Source: Ptiloglossa arizonensis
Lineage: Eukaryota; Arthropoda; Insecta; Hymenoptera; Colletidae
Assembly: GCF_051014685.1 (NCBI RefSeq)
Contig: NC_135058.1
Span: 15,874,811 to 15,938,810 of the forward strand
DNA: 64,000 nt
Direction: 5' to 3'
The position numbers and the translations under genes are program-made. The notes under the pieces are model-generated. The model was not told where the DNA came from. It did no database searches and saw only the letters and a program-made list of their open reading frames with translations. Below, in pieces: positions 12,759-24,258 of this stretch; within the stretch, counting starts at the first letter, position 1, and each line of letters starts with the position of its first letter.

Positions 12759-13901
12759 CGCGTTCAAAGGACAATTTACTCGTCGACCAGTTTCAAAGGC
12801 TTATCGGACGAAATAGTTATTCGGTAATAAAATTATTTGCTACTTTCGTTTCATTAACCGCCCGTTGGCGTCGTTTGTTCCTCGCAACTGCGACGCGTAT
12901 CGACGCAGCGCTAATGTAACGCAAATACCATGTAGCCTCGATGGGGACTTTAATTACAAATCGAGTCTCATCCACGATCATTTACGCTCGACGCGTAGCC
13001 CGATACAAGAAATCGCCTAATGATCGGTTGCTTCTCGAATGCAGGAACTCTCGTATTAAGCGTCCCAGGTATCACCGTGTTCCTAATTATCGCAATCCGT
13101 CGAGACATCGATCCTACGATCTATATATACACTTTGTATCGTGTATCTTTATTGTCAGCTCTCGCGGAAGTTCTTACGTTTTTCACGAGAGCGCGATAAA
13201 GTGATACATTTTTAACACTGAAACTACCGACAGACTCTTGTACATCAAGGCGTTCCTTGTACGTATCTCGGGATAATCGATAATTGAGGAAAAAGAGGGA
13301 TTTATACGTATAATCGCGAAATTGATTATAGGTGTGAGGTAGAAAAAGTTACGTCTTTTGAAAATATGCTACGGAATTTGAAGTAAATTTCTCCGTAAAA
13401 GCATTTGGAACCAGTCATTTTGATCGCCTGGTAAATCTGGTGTTAAACCGGAATATCCTTTTACTATTTCGAAATCTTAGGATACTTTGATCTAAAATAC
13501 ATCCGCTTGGTAATTACTGCTATGAACTAAAATATTTTTCCCGTGAAGAACGACAAGTATATTAATTTTAAAAATAATATAAAATAACAACATTTGGCAA
13601 CATAAACGTTGTCTACACAACCTTGAAAAAGGAAACCGTTCCTCTTAAATTTACATAAAAATTTTTCGTCCTCAATCGTCCACAAAAATTCTAGTCTCCC
13701 TGCAAGAACTTTAAACAATTAGAAACACCGAAAGAAAGTACACGAGTCGAACTCCGAATTATAATCCGTCGAACGAATTTTCTTCGATACTAGGTTAAAA
13801 TGATTGTAATCGCGTTAAAGACTAATAAGAGAGCTCCGCGAGAGTTGGCACGTTGTAAACCGCTTCGACGGGTAGCAGTAAGGGGGATACGGGTTAGGGG
13901 C

Positions 13902-13907
13902 ACTCAC
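13902..13907 (-). other. Strong splice donor just after the gene A stop codon
   Basis: CCTG|GTGAGT lies seven bases downstream of the in-frame TGA at 13917-13915. If used, it makes a 3' UTR intron or links gene A to gene B in one transcript. Otherwise it suggests that the frame chosen for exon 4 is wrong or alternatively spliced. Confidence 0.35.
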
Positions 13908-13914
13908 CAGGAAG

Positions 13915-16900
13915 TCACAATGGCTCGTCACGAGGCGTCCATCGGCGATTCCCTCGCGGCGCGTTGCCCTTGTAGAGCCAGTGGTCGATTTGCTCGTCGA
14001 AGAGCGTCCTGCTCGGCCACGACGTAGCGTTCGTTCGCGGCAGCAACACGTATTTCTCGGGGTCGTCGCATCGTAGGCAATCGGGCACCACCCGTCGATC
14101 CAGAGACGACACGCAGAACCGGCTCATCCGCTTCGCGCGTACGCTCTCCCTTAATCTCGAAGCTTTCCCGCATCGGCTGGTTCTACTTCCTGAAGCGGCC
14201 GGAACGGGGCGCGCGTACGGTTATTCGCGCGATGCCCACGGTACGTACGCGAACACGAATCTTTCGAAAGGACGACCTTCGGTATTGGGGGGCGTTCTGT
14301 GTTCCAGACGGTGCAGCGATTTCGTAAGGGGTGCAGCGAATCGAAGGTCGATACGTTTGCGTCGAAGACAAGAACGAGCTCTGCGTCCTCTCCGATAATT
14401 CGCACAACAGTGCAACCTACCGATTCCAATTTGCATCGAATCATTTACTTTCGTAGATTTGTGCTTCGCGTAGGAAAGTTATTGCGACGAGGTATCCGAA
14501 AAACGAATACTTTATTTAATACGATATTTAAGTTAAAAATATCGTTCGATTTCTCTTGCAAAGAGCCCTCCGTACGCGTATAGAAATAGCTGCACGGTCT
14601 CGGGTCGAGAATGCCCCGTAAAACTGAACGTGTCCTTCAAGAGCGGGAAATTTCATCGGACGAGTTACTTGAACCAGTTTCTATATCAAATGTGGTTTAT
14701 TCTCATTTCAGCGACGGGTAAACAGTCTGGGACACTTTTATTGGATGTGATACGATAATTTCCGTGCAATGGATAAACCGATGATCGTTTAAAGGAACAC
14801 GACGAATCGAACGAGTTCCTATGAAATCCTAAGGTCGTCGTTCGCCGATGCAAATAGCACAGTACAGACTACCCCGAGTTGGCGAAAGGTTCACGGTAGA
14901 CCGGAGACGAACGCGTTGGGATTTCACAGGTTGACAAAAGTTACTTGTCGTTTCAATCGCGCACACCTTTGCCACACGTCGCGATGTGGGCGTCGTGAGA
15001 CATCTTCCGAGTCGGTGGTTGCACGTCGTCCTGTTTGGTCCGGTGTGCGTCCATCATCTGTCCATCCTGAACGTCGTCTTCCTTGTACCGAACGAACGAA
15101 GTACCTATCTCGATCTCTTCTTGGCCCAAGCGCCACATATCGAAATACTCTCGACTGTAGGGATAGTTATCACCGCGAATCTTTATGTAGTCGCCATCCA
15201 TGATGTAAGAGTCGCGATCGTAGGATCGTTCCACTCTATCGAAGCTCTCGTTCTCCCTGCTTTCGTACGATCTCTCGTCTTTGGCGAAGTTAGACGACAT
15301 CTCTCTGTTCTTCTCGGTCGAAAATTTTTCCGCTAAAAATGGAGCACGTGCAATGAAGAGTCCTCGACGCGGGTCGAAACATCGAGCGAGAAACACGTAC
15401 GGTGGCCCTTCGTTAAAACGTGCACCGTCGGTGGAGTTGGAAAGATTTCGAAGAGAGGGACGGTGACGAATTTGTTCCTGAAAACGACCTTTCGTAACTT
15501 CGAAGCGACGCCAACTAACCGCGATTTAAATTCTCTTATATTTGTCATTGTAACTTCGTGGGAGTATCGTCGACGAATTGGCAGAGTTCTTCCGATGAAA
15601 ACGAGATCAAACACGACCGTATTCCGATTAGTTTTTCTTACACGAATTATTTTTGAACAATTTTTCATCGCACAGGAAAGAAAATAGTCGGAATAAGATC
15701 GTGTTTGATCTCATTTTGAAGAGAGAACTTTAGCGATCCGTCGATAACAATCTCGCGAAGATACAATGAAAAGTATAAAAATGTTTAGTCTGTATCGATA
15801 GCTGAAGAACAGAGCGATGGGGGATGATTCGGTACGTTTTATCGAGGGACAAACGCAACGTTTTAACGAGGTGTTTCGACCATTTTGGGCACTCTTTGGA
15901 ACGATAGTAGAGTTTTCTTAAGATAATTTCAACTTGGACAACTCAATCATTCTCAAAGGTAGAAAATAAGTTTGACGAAGGACACGATGACGTATTTTAC
16001 ATCGCTTTCTTATTTAAAAATTCTGTTATCTCAACAGTCTCTCTATCTAGTTCGACCAATGGACTCTCTCATCGTACTCCAAGAAAGTATCCGTTAAAAT
16101 GACCACGTACCGTGAGTAGGTTCCATCGATTCGTAGCCGGAGTAAAACTCGTCGTCGTAGTAGCTGCCACGATGATAGTTGTCGGGCCGGGCATTCACGT
16201 AAGATTCCTCGTAGTCGAATTTCCTCGAGTCTCGTTGATGGAACGCGTTCGAATATTCGCGATTGTCCTGGTCGTCCTGTTGCACGCGGCTCAAAGACAC
16301 ATCGACCTCCTTCCCTGCAATGGGATTCGAACCATCGGCGTAATTCGAGTCCTCGTTCGCTGGATTTGTCGCGTTTCGCTCAAATTTCTGCTGGTCCCAA
16401 GACACGTTTGCTGCCGCGGGAGCAGTCTTCACCGCGTCGATGTTGCCTTCGTTGGTATTGTTCTCAGAATCGACCACGCGTCTCCCTTTCGTTCTTTCGA
16501 CGTCTCCCGACACGGTGTCCTCGATTCTGCCCCAACCGCTCTCCGAGCTACTGGAGTATTGCATCGAAGGGACGTTTCCGTTCAGCGCCCTCAAGAGCTT
16601 GAAGCTCCACCCGGGCACGTGGAAAGCCTCGGTGTGCATCTTCCTGGTGTCTGTCTTCTGAACGTCCATAGGTCTGGTTATCCCGTGGTCCTTGGAGAGT
16701 TCGTGGTCGCACTCTTCGTTAATGACAGTTTCGTGGATCGAGGGCACCGTCTGAACGTCCAGCTTCGGCTCGGGCGGTTCTGGTCGTATACTGATCATGT
16801 GCGCGACCATGTTGTCGTCTACCGTAAAGTTCTCCGGAGGCTTGGTCTTCAGAGCGAGGTCTCTCCACGCGGATACCTCGGCGTCGCTAGCGATCTCATT

Positions 16901-18390
16901 GGGGATGTTGTAGTCCTCGTCGTTCGTGTTGATCTCGTTTATCGGGTGGGTCGATGTTTTTTGTACCTCCATAGCCGAATCCAAGCTCTCGACGTTTCCT
17001 CCGGGTGTAGATACGTTCGCGATACCTAATTGTATAGCAGTCTCGTCGGTCGACAAGTTGCTCTTGCCTTTCGACTCGGAATCCGAAGAGGATATCGAAC
17101 GACGATGATCCGTCAGAGGTTGGATCGATTCCTTGTACGTCGAAGCCGTCTGGTAGTTGGTGTAGGTGGAGCCACCGAGGATATCCATGTGGCGCGCATC
17201 TTTCGCCCAAGTCTGATCCGTTCGAAGCTCCCGATGCTTCTCGACCACCTCCTCCGGTATCCTGATAGCCCACTGGCAGCGGAAGTCCACGTCCCGGTTG
17301 TCGTGGAACGGACTCTGGGCTTCCACAGTCGTGGATTTGTTTTCACAGGGTTCGACTGGGTCGGTGCGCAAAACGGGCTTCTTGTTTTTCTTCTTCTTCT
17401 TGTCCTCTTTTCGGTTCTGCTTCTCGGGTACGTTCGGCTCCCTGATCGGAGGCTTCGTGTTTCTCGGTGTGCAGTAGTCCATGATTCTTCGAATCGGGAC
17501 CTCTGTTCTCTCACTCGGGGCAAACAGGTTGCGATTTGGATGAATTTCTGACGAAAAGGCAACGTTGGGATCTCCTGTTGCCGAAGAGGAATCCTCGAAG
17601 GACTCGTGGCCCCTCCCACGGAGTTTCAAACGATTCGAAACATCCTCGAATCGTGAGGCGCGGTCTTCGAGGACCGTTGTCGGAGACGCGCAACTTTGCG
17701 CACTTTCGAAGGAAATTTTTACGGGTTCGAAACGATGATCGACGACATCCTCGAATTCGTAATTCTCGACGATCGCGTATCGAGCTTCGTGGGCCCTATC
17801 GTCTACAAAGCGTTACATTAGCGCTGTGCGATTCGATCGCGGATTATATCGCGACGCAAGCGTCGTTCGAACGAGCGTCTTTGAAAACCACTGCAGAAAT
17901 CGTTCGTTTATGAATCAACTTGGAACAACAGGTTCGATTAATAAAAATGCAATTTCTCACCCGACTTGAAAATGTCCATCAACCAAGAAAATACTCCATT
18001 TGTTTTTTTCCCATTGTTCTCGCCCGCATATCTTACCGATGCTGTGGAAAAAGTTTCTCGTTTTATGGAAGTGTCACGGACACGTTAAAGTTTACAAAAA
18101 TTAATACTGTGTCCGACGTATCTTCTAAACGTAAATTACTTCGAAGTGTATCGTATTAAATGTACACTTTTTACTTGTATCTCGATGCTTGTGAACGAGC
18201 GTGTAGGTGGATTTATGCGACCGATTGTAGATAAAAGTTAAACATTTTTAGACAAAAGTGACATTTATATATATTTTGAAATTGACATTTTGAACACTCG
18301 AGGCGACTCACCTGTCGACAGGTTTCTTCGGAAAAGGGGGTTAGCGATATCTCGTACGAGTTCGATCGAGCCTAAGTGTCTTCGCAACAT
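13915..18390 (-). CDS. Gene A: four-exon gene for an unrecognised, hydrophilic protein of about 718 residues
   Basis: I do not recognise this protein. Exons on the minus strand: 18390-18312, 17547-16111, 15332-14967 and 14189-13915. Every junction is phase 1: donors CAG|GTGAGT, CACG|GTACGT and AAAG|GTGTGC; acceptors CGTCAG, TTTTTAG and GCTTCAG. The lengths sum to 719 codons including TGA. The N-terminus begins MLRRHLGS, has five arginines and no acidic residue in its first eight positions, and reaches RRNLST near residue 25, which resembles a mitochondrial presequence (inference). Residues 76-83 are a lysine cluster (KKKKKNKK) like a nuclear signal, so localisation is ambiguous. The middle is charged and low in hydrophobics, followed by a Tyr/Asp/Arg-rich tract across the exon 2-3 junction. 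The last exon is more ordered-looking, with Cys, Trp and Tyr (DEQIDHWLYKG) and GC-rich third positions. An in-frame upstream ATG at 18513 would add 41 residues if the 3' splice site at 18396 is not used. The last exon and its acceptor are the least certain part. Confidence 0.68.
15590..15725. ncRNA. Long imperfect hairpin inside intron 2 of gene A
   Basis: The arms at 15598-15635 and 15681-15718 are inverted copies of each other: GAGATCAAACACGA and ATTCCGA recur inverted as TCGTGTTTGATCTC and TCGGAAT. About 38 nt pair with three mismatches, one G-U and one single-base bulge, and weaker pairing extends on both sides. The loop is about 45 nt. It lies in the 778-nt intron between exons 2 and 3 of gene A. 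It could be a microRNA-like precursor, an endo-siRNA hairpin or the remnant of a small inverted-repeat transposon; the sequence alone does not decide. Confidence 0.5.
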
Positions 18391-20175
18391 TTTACCTGTA
18401 AAAACGAAGATATTCTGCGCGATTAGGGTTACTGGACAAATTTTGACAAGAAATGTATTGATAGATTCGATAGATTGTCTGATTTTCCGAGCTCGTTTCT
18501 TCGCTTTTTTCATTCGACTCGTTGCTCGTTTTTACCAACAAAACTGAGCGCTAATCAACGTTGCCACGATTAATTTATTAGCACTTCACTCGTAGCGATA
18601 ATTCGACTTTCGTGTTTCCAATTTCAATTCACTAATTTGTCAACGGTGTATAATTTCGAGAAGGGGCATAGGTGGCAGTGTGAAGAATGTGTCTTTATAA
18701 TACAATTAGATACAGTAATAAATTCCGAGAACAAAAGTATCGAGTTATATTTATTACAAAGTTAATAGTTTACGAGATAGCTCGTTAAAATCATACGATA
18801 TACAACTCCTACAATAGCGTTAGGGTTCTATCTACTTTTTCTTCATATTCGAGGCGACTAATTGTGCATGTGTTATCGCAGTTCGAGCACAAAAACTTCA
18901 ATATTTTAGTACCTAAATATAATTATTCATTTTAGAGGTGTTACACCCTAATATTATTGTTTTATCGAATTCTTCTACAAAAATTCGTACGTTTAAAAAA
19001 ACAAACTGTACCTTCGAATCATCTATTCGCCCTCACCCAAGAAAAAACTTAACGAGACTTAATCGAGCTTTGTGAGAAATCTCATTAAGCTATCTTTCGA
19101 TTATTTGTAACAGCGAAGATATTCAGGTATCCTCTTTCCAGTGGATCTTCTTGTATAATATTAATGCGATCGAAATGTACGTTACATCCAGAGTTCTTTA
19201 ATCGATAAATTCGTCATGAGTTGTACAATTAGAGTTTGCAGAATTTGATTCGTTCGTGAAAAAGAGATTTCCGGTGTCGAGAGATCTCCGAAGAACAGGA
19301 GGAGACAGTGTCTTCCTTGTGAGCCATATCCCCTTTTTCGACCGACGAATTGCCTATGGAAAAGAATTCCATATTTTTAAATCGCGCATTAACGAACGAC
19401 ATTTACGTATTACCGGTACAAGGAAAGTACTCACTCGTGTTACCGCGTTTCCTTCGGCGAATTATATTCTTCACTTGTTTCCATACATTTTTTTGCGCGG
19501 GGGTTTGGTGAATGCGTCTACCTACGGAGCAATTTTATCGTTACTTAAATCGGAGAATCAACGAGCTTCGAAAGAAATCGCCCATAACCTTTCACGACCG
19601 CTCGATCAGTTCTTTCCAACAACCGACAATATTTCACAGCGATTGCGGATCTTAGCATAACTTCACCGAGAGTTTCTTAGAATTTTGAATTCAAGCTGAG
19701 CAAACGTAATGCGAAAATGTAGGTGCACTATTGTGTAAGTATCATTGCGAAGGAGTTTCGATTGGGAGGAGTTGGAAATACTGAAGTTGCTCGACAGAAT
19801 AGCTCGGAACAGCGCTGCTCTTTGATTCAATGTACAATGTGTATCCGCAACGGAACACTTCATTTTGTTTTTTACTTTTCATCATACACGATCAGATTGC
19901 GCACAATGGCTACGTAGCAAATTATGAAATTTCCAATTTGTCCCAATACTGAATACACATACCAATGCAAGGGCTGTTTATCTGTGAGCTCGTTACTTGA
20001 GACAGCTTCGGCGAATCGAGAAAAAAGAAAGAAGGTGGAACACTATCTTCTACGTTCTCGAAATATTTGAAGACCAATTTGCGAGCACATGATTTTACCG
20101 ACTAACTGTCAGTAGAAAATCGACAAAGATAGATAAACATTTTCTTCCCAATCATTCTCCCAAATGTAACTTTAA
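18391..20175. other. Upstream region of gene A
   Basis: TTTTTACAG ending at 18396 looks like a 3' splice site just before the start codon, so a non-coding first exon probably lies farther upstream. A 134-codon plus frame at 19256-19660 has no supporting features. Confidence 0.4.
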
Positions 20176-20481
20176 ACAACTTCATCGTAATTAAAATATT
20201 TTCATAGTCACAACCACTCTAACAATCGTAGATACATACCTCTACAATAATTCATTCAAACCACTATAATTTGTAACAAGTGTATCTAATAGTCAAAGAA
20301 TAATACACTTAACTAAGGCATGCAACTTTCGTATCTCTTCTTACGACTCATAATTTAGGATCACATAAAAAAGAATGAAAGCAACAAAGGAAATAAAAGA
20401 ATGTTACACGTGCCTCTCGAATTGAATTTATTTAAATGCATCGGAGTTACATTCATAATCTGGTAAGAAGTATACCAAGTT
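20176..20481 (+). repeat. Left inverted terminal repeat
   Basis: It begins near ACAACTTCATCG and ends at TATACCAAGTT. Its reverse complement aligns with 24480-24795 apart from substitutions and small indels. The outer end is fuzzy because similarity fades over the last 20 bases. Confidence 0.7.
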
Positions 20482-20523
20482 AATCGATATGTGTAGCCTT
20501 CATATTAATGTTCAGAACAAGCG

Positions 20524-22958
20524 TAAATGTTAATAACAATCGCGAAAATGAACAAATATTCACCGAAACCGTTCGCCTTCGCAAATTTCGCAATATCTTG
20601 ATGTTTATTTATCACAAGTATTAACAACCGCCGTCAGGCTATAGTTTAAACATTTATTAATAATGTTCTAGTATAAATAATGGCTTAAAACATCATTTTG
20701 TTGAAGTATTCTTTGCTCGCGATGAAATTTTTGATCGAGATCCAACCGACATTGTCAAGGCTACACACATTGTTTATCGATTCACGAGTGTCCATCACGA
20801 CGATTTTTCTATTTAGAAAAGCTATTAATTGAATTTCGGCGCTTTTAAGTAAAAAATACAACTTCTACGCGTATTGTGTAAATTATAAGAATTAAACGAA
20901 TGTTAAATTAATGTAGCAAATAGACAATTATTAGTTTCCATGCTTTAAAACTTTACGAAATACGTTTTTACTTCGAATCTCGATCAAAATCAATTTCTAT
21001 AAATTATATAATCATTTGTAGTGCATAAATAAAATGCACACTGTTCGATTAATATTGGGGACATACCTAAATGTTAATAACAATCGCGAAAATGAACAAA
21101 CATTCACCGAAACCGTTCGCCTTTGCAGATTTCGCAATATTTTGATGTTTATTTATCGCAATTATTAACAACCGCCGTAGGAATATAGTTTAAACATTTA
21201 TTAACAATGTTCTAGTATAAATAATGGCTTAAAATATCATTTCGTTGAAGTATTCTTTGTTCGCGATGGAATTTTTCATTTAGGTCCAACCGACATTGTC
21301 AAGGCTACACACATTGTTTATCGATTCACGAGTGGTAATCACGACGATTTTTCTATTTAGAAAAGCTATTAATTGAATTTCGACGCTTTTAAGTAAAAAA
21401 TACATCTTCTACACGTACTGTGTAAATTATAAGAATTAAACGAATGTTAAATTAATGTAGCAAATAGACAATTATTAGTTTCCATGTTTTAAAACTTTAC
21501 GAAACACGTTTTTACTTCGAATCACGGTCAAAATCAATTTCTATAAGTTAGATAATTATTTGCAGTGCATAAATAAGATGCACAATGTTCGATTAATATT
21601 GGGGACATGCGTAAATGTTAATAACAATCGCGGAAATGAACAAACATTCACCGAAACCGTTCGCCTTTGCAGATTTCGCAATATTTTGATGTTTATTTAT
21701 CGCAATTATTAACAACCGCCGTAGGAATATAGTTTAAACATTTATTAACAATGTTCTAGTATAAATAATGGCTTAAAATATCATTTCGTTGAAGTATTCT
21801 TTGTTCGCGATGGAATTTTTCATTTAGGTCCAACCGACATTGTCAAGGCTACACACATTGTTTATCGATTCACGAGTGGTAATCACGACGATTTTTCTAT
21901 TTAGAAAAGCTATTAATTGAATTTCGACGCTTTTAAGTAAAAAATACATCTTCTACACGTACTGTGTAAATTATAAGAATTAAACAAATGTTAAACTAAT
22001 GTACCAAATAGACAATTATTAGTTTCCATGCTTTAAAACTTTACGAAATACGTTTTTACTTCGAATCTCGATCAAAATCAATTTCTATAAATTATATAAT
22101 CATTTGTAGTGCATAAATAAAATGCACACTGTTCGATTAATATTGGGGACATACCTAAATGTTAATAACAATCGCGAAAATGAACAAACATTCACCGAAA
22201 CCGTTCGCCTTCGCAAATTTCGCAATATCTTGATGTTTATTTATCACAAGTATTAACAACCGCCGTCAGGCTATAGTTTAAACATTTATTAATAATGTTC
22301 TAGTATAAATAATGGCTTAAAACATCAGTTTGTTAAAGTATTCTTTGCTCGCGATGAAATTTTTGATTGAGATCCAACCGACATTGTCAAGGCTACACAC
22401 ATTGTTTATCGATTCACGAGTGGTAATCACGACGATTTTTCTATTTAGAAAAGCTATTAATTGAATTTCGACGCTTTTAAGTAAAAAATACATCTTCTAC
22501 ACGTACTGTGTAAATTATAAGAATTAAACAAATGTTAAACTAATGTAGCAAATAGACAATTATTAGTTTCCATGCTTTAAAACTTTACGAAATACGTTTT
22601 TACTTCGAATCTCGATCAAAATCAATTTCTATAAATTATATAATCATTTGTAGTGCATAAATAAAATGCACACTGTTCGATTAATATTGGGGACATACCT
22701 AAATGTTAATAACAATCGCGAAAATGAACAAACATTCACCGAAACCGTTCGCCTTTGCAGATTTCGCAATATTTTGATGTTTATTTATCGCAATTATTAA
22801 CAACCGCCGTAGGAATATAGTTTAAACATTTATTAACAATGTTCTAGTATAAATAATGGCTTAAAATATCATTTCGTTGAAGTATTCTTTGTTCGCGATG
22901 GAATTTTTCATTTAGGTCCAACCGACATTGTCAAGGCTACGCACATTGTTTATCGATT
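20524..22958. repeat. Tandem array: 4.5 copies of a 544-bp unit
   Basis: Copies start at 20524, 21068, 21612, 22156 and 22700, each exactly 544 bp apart; the fifth is cut off at about 22958. Units fall into two haplotype blocks: copies 1 and 4 carry CCGTCAGGCTATAG, while copies 2, 3 and 5 carry CCGTAGGAATATAG. Variants in the second half are distributed differently, so the units are mosaics, as expected from unequal crossing-over or gene conversion. A degenerate start may extend to about 20503. There is no open frame of note. Confidence 0.95.
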
Positions 22959-22971
22959 CATTTGATGAGGG

Positions 22972-22979
22972 TATATAAG
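22972..22979 (+). promoter_or_regulatory. TATA-like box after the tandem array
   Basis: TATATAAG sits about 14 bp past the point where the fifth 544-bp unit is interrupted, followed by a GC-richer leader. An AATAAA lies 360 bp downstream. Together they resemble a short Pol II unit or a solo LTR-like segment; transcription is inference. Confidence 0.35.
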
Positions 22980-23090
22980 GAGCCGGCGGTTAACGAAAAT
23001 TTCACTTCCCAGGGAGCCTCCGAGGTGGACGGATCTCTGGATTTTTCGATTTTAGGTACCTGGAAGGGGGCCCCCCACTCTTGGTAACCG

Positions 23091-23122
23091 GTACTGACCT
23101 CTCGGTAGGGGGTGGTCAGTAC
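23091..23122. repeat. Short inverted repeat, 9-bp perfect arms
   Basis: GTACTGACC (23091-23099) and GGTCAGTAC (23114-23122) are separated by 14 bases, within the leader after the TATA-like box. Confidence 0.5.
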
Positions 23123-23334
23123 TGGCGACCACTCACTCGATTCTATTTATTTTTTCTCATTTTTTTCTTTCTTTAATTTTCTTTATTTGTTCTCCGATTT
23201 TAATTTGTACTTGTTTCTCCATGTTTATTTTTTTCATTTCTATTTACTACCATGCCTTGACTTTAGGTTACTCTTAGGTAGGCACAAGAGGACTTTCTCG
23301 TCGCATCCATCGTGGGATCTTTAGTTGAGCTTAG

Positions 23335-23340
23335 AATAAA
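23335..23340 (+). promoter_or_regulatory. AATAAA poly(A)-signal-like site in the element
   Basis: Located in TTAGAATAAATTAATTTTAA, 360 bp after the TATA-like box. A close copy, TTAGAATAAGTTAGTTTTAA, begins at 23871 and marks the next module. Confidence 0.3.
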
Positions 23341-23377
23341 TTAATTTTAAGGCCACCATGTACGAACATTTGTGATC

Positions 23378-23821
23378 TGCCGAGCAATTATCCAATCTTT
23401 AGCTTCTTTTTGCTCGCTTGCCCGTACCTCGGTCCGGCCACCTCTGCTTGTTGCATAAGCAAGTGACCGGCCGTGGAGGTGGACCGAACGCTCGATCGCC
23501 GTCTCTTCTGGTGCGTCCGCTTGGAGAGAGAACATGCTGCGAACACAGGGGCAGGTGTTCGCACCGGTCCCTGCGGAAGCCCTTGATCCATCATAAGACC
23601 CTCTCTTCGTCATCCTCCGTGAGTCAGGCCCACGCTCTGCGTGGCTCCTGACGCGGAGTTGGGAGAAACGGGGCACTCCACGGAGTGGACGGCGTCGCGC
23701 ATTTCCTCGAGAATCGGGCCCACTGAGGGGAAACGGGACCGAGCTAGTAGGAACAACTCCACGGTTCGCGTCGCGTATTCTCCAATTTTGCCTAATTTTT
23801 CCATAATGTAATTGCTCGGCA
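23378..23821. repeat. Segment bounded by a perfect 13-bp inverted repeat (copy 1)
   Basis: TGCCGAGCAATTA at 23378-23390 and TAATTGCTCGGCA at 23809-23821 are exact reverse complements, like the termini of a 444-bp MITE-type unit. Just outside is the palindromic GAAGGAACATTGATTCCTTC. Confidence 0.6.
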
Positions 23822-23900
23822 GAATTGAACGAGGAGATCGAAGGAACATTGATTCCTTCTATCTCTGCAGTTAGAATAAGTTAGTTTTAAGGTTGTGCTC

Positions 23901-24258
23901 TGCCAAGCAATTATCCAATCTTTAGCTTAACTTTGCTCGCTTCGTCGTTCCTCCGTGTAGGTGGTCCGAACGGTCTATCGCCGTCTCCTCCGGTGTGTCC
24001 GCTTCCAGAGGGGGCATGTTGCGAGCACAGGAGCAGGCATATTTGCCGGTCCCTGCGAAAGCCTCCAAAATAAGACCCTCTCGTCGTAAAGATGGAGAAA
24101 CGGGGCACTCCTCTAGGGGAGTGGATGGCGTCGTTCGTTTCCTCTTGAATCGGGCCCACCGAGGAGAAACGGGATAGACCTAGTAGGAGCAACTATACGG
24201 TTCGCGTCGCGTCTTTCCCAATTTTGCCTAATTTTTTCCACAATGTGATTGCTCGGCA
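23901..24258. repeat. Segment bounded by a diverged 13-bp inverted repeat (copy 2)
   Basis: TGCCAAGCAATTA at 23901-23913 and TGATTGCTCGGCA at 24246-24258 are inverted with two mismatches, enclosing the shortened second copy (358 bp). Outside follows GAAGGAACTTTGATTCCTTC, again partly palindromic. Confidence 0.55.

Larger units (their letters stand above)
12313..13914. other. Spacer between genes B and A
   Basis: The upstream region of gene B and the tail of gene A. Exon 1 of gene B may extend to 12357. The only other signals are the TATA-like site at 12751 and the donor at 13907. Confidence 0.45.

Noticed and set aside
15333..15668. 111-codon minus-strand frame
   Set aside because: It falls in intron 2 of gene A and overlaps the hairpin; splice sites on both sides and phase agreement favour it being intronic.
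16322..16343. tRNA T-arm-like sequence on the minus strand (GGTTCGAATCCC)
   Set aside because: It lies inside coding exon 2 of gene A, and no acceptor stem, D-arm or anticodon arm can be drawn around it.
16112..17029. 305-codon plus-strand frame
   Set aside because: It is antisense to the large exon 2 of gene A; the composition (Val/Arg/Leu-rich) is what the complement of the minus-strand codons gives, and it has no splice or start support.
23112..23324. 70-codon hydrophobic plus-strand frame in the mobile element
   Set aside because: It is a T-rich tract giving Phe/Leu runs; no transposase or membrane-protein signature.
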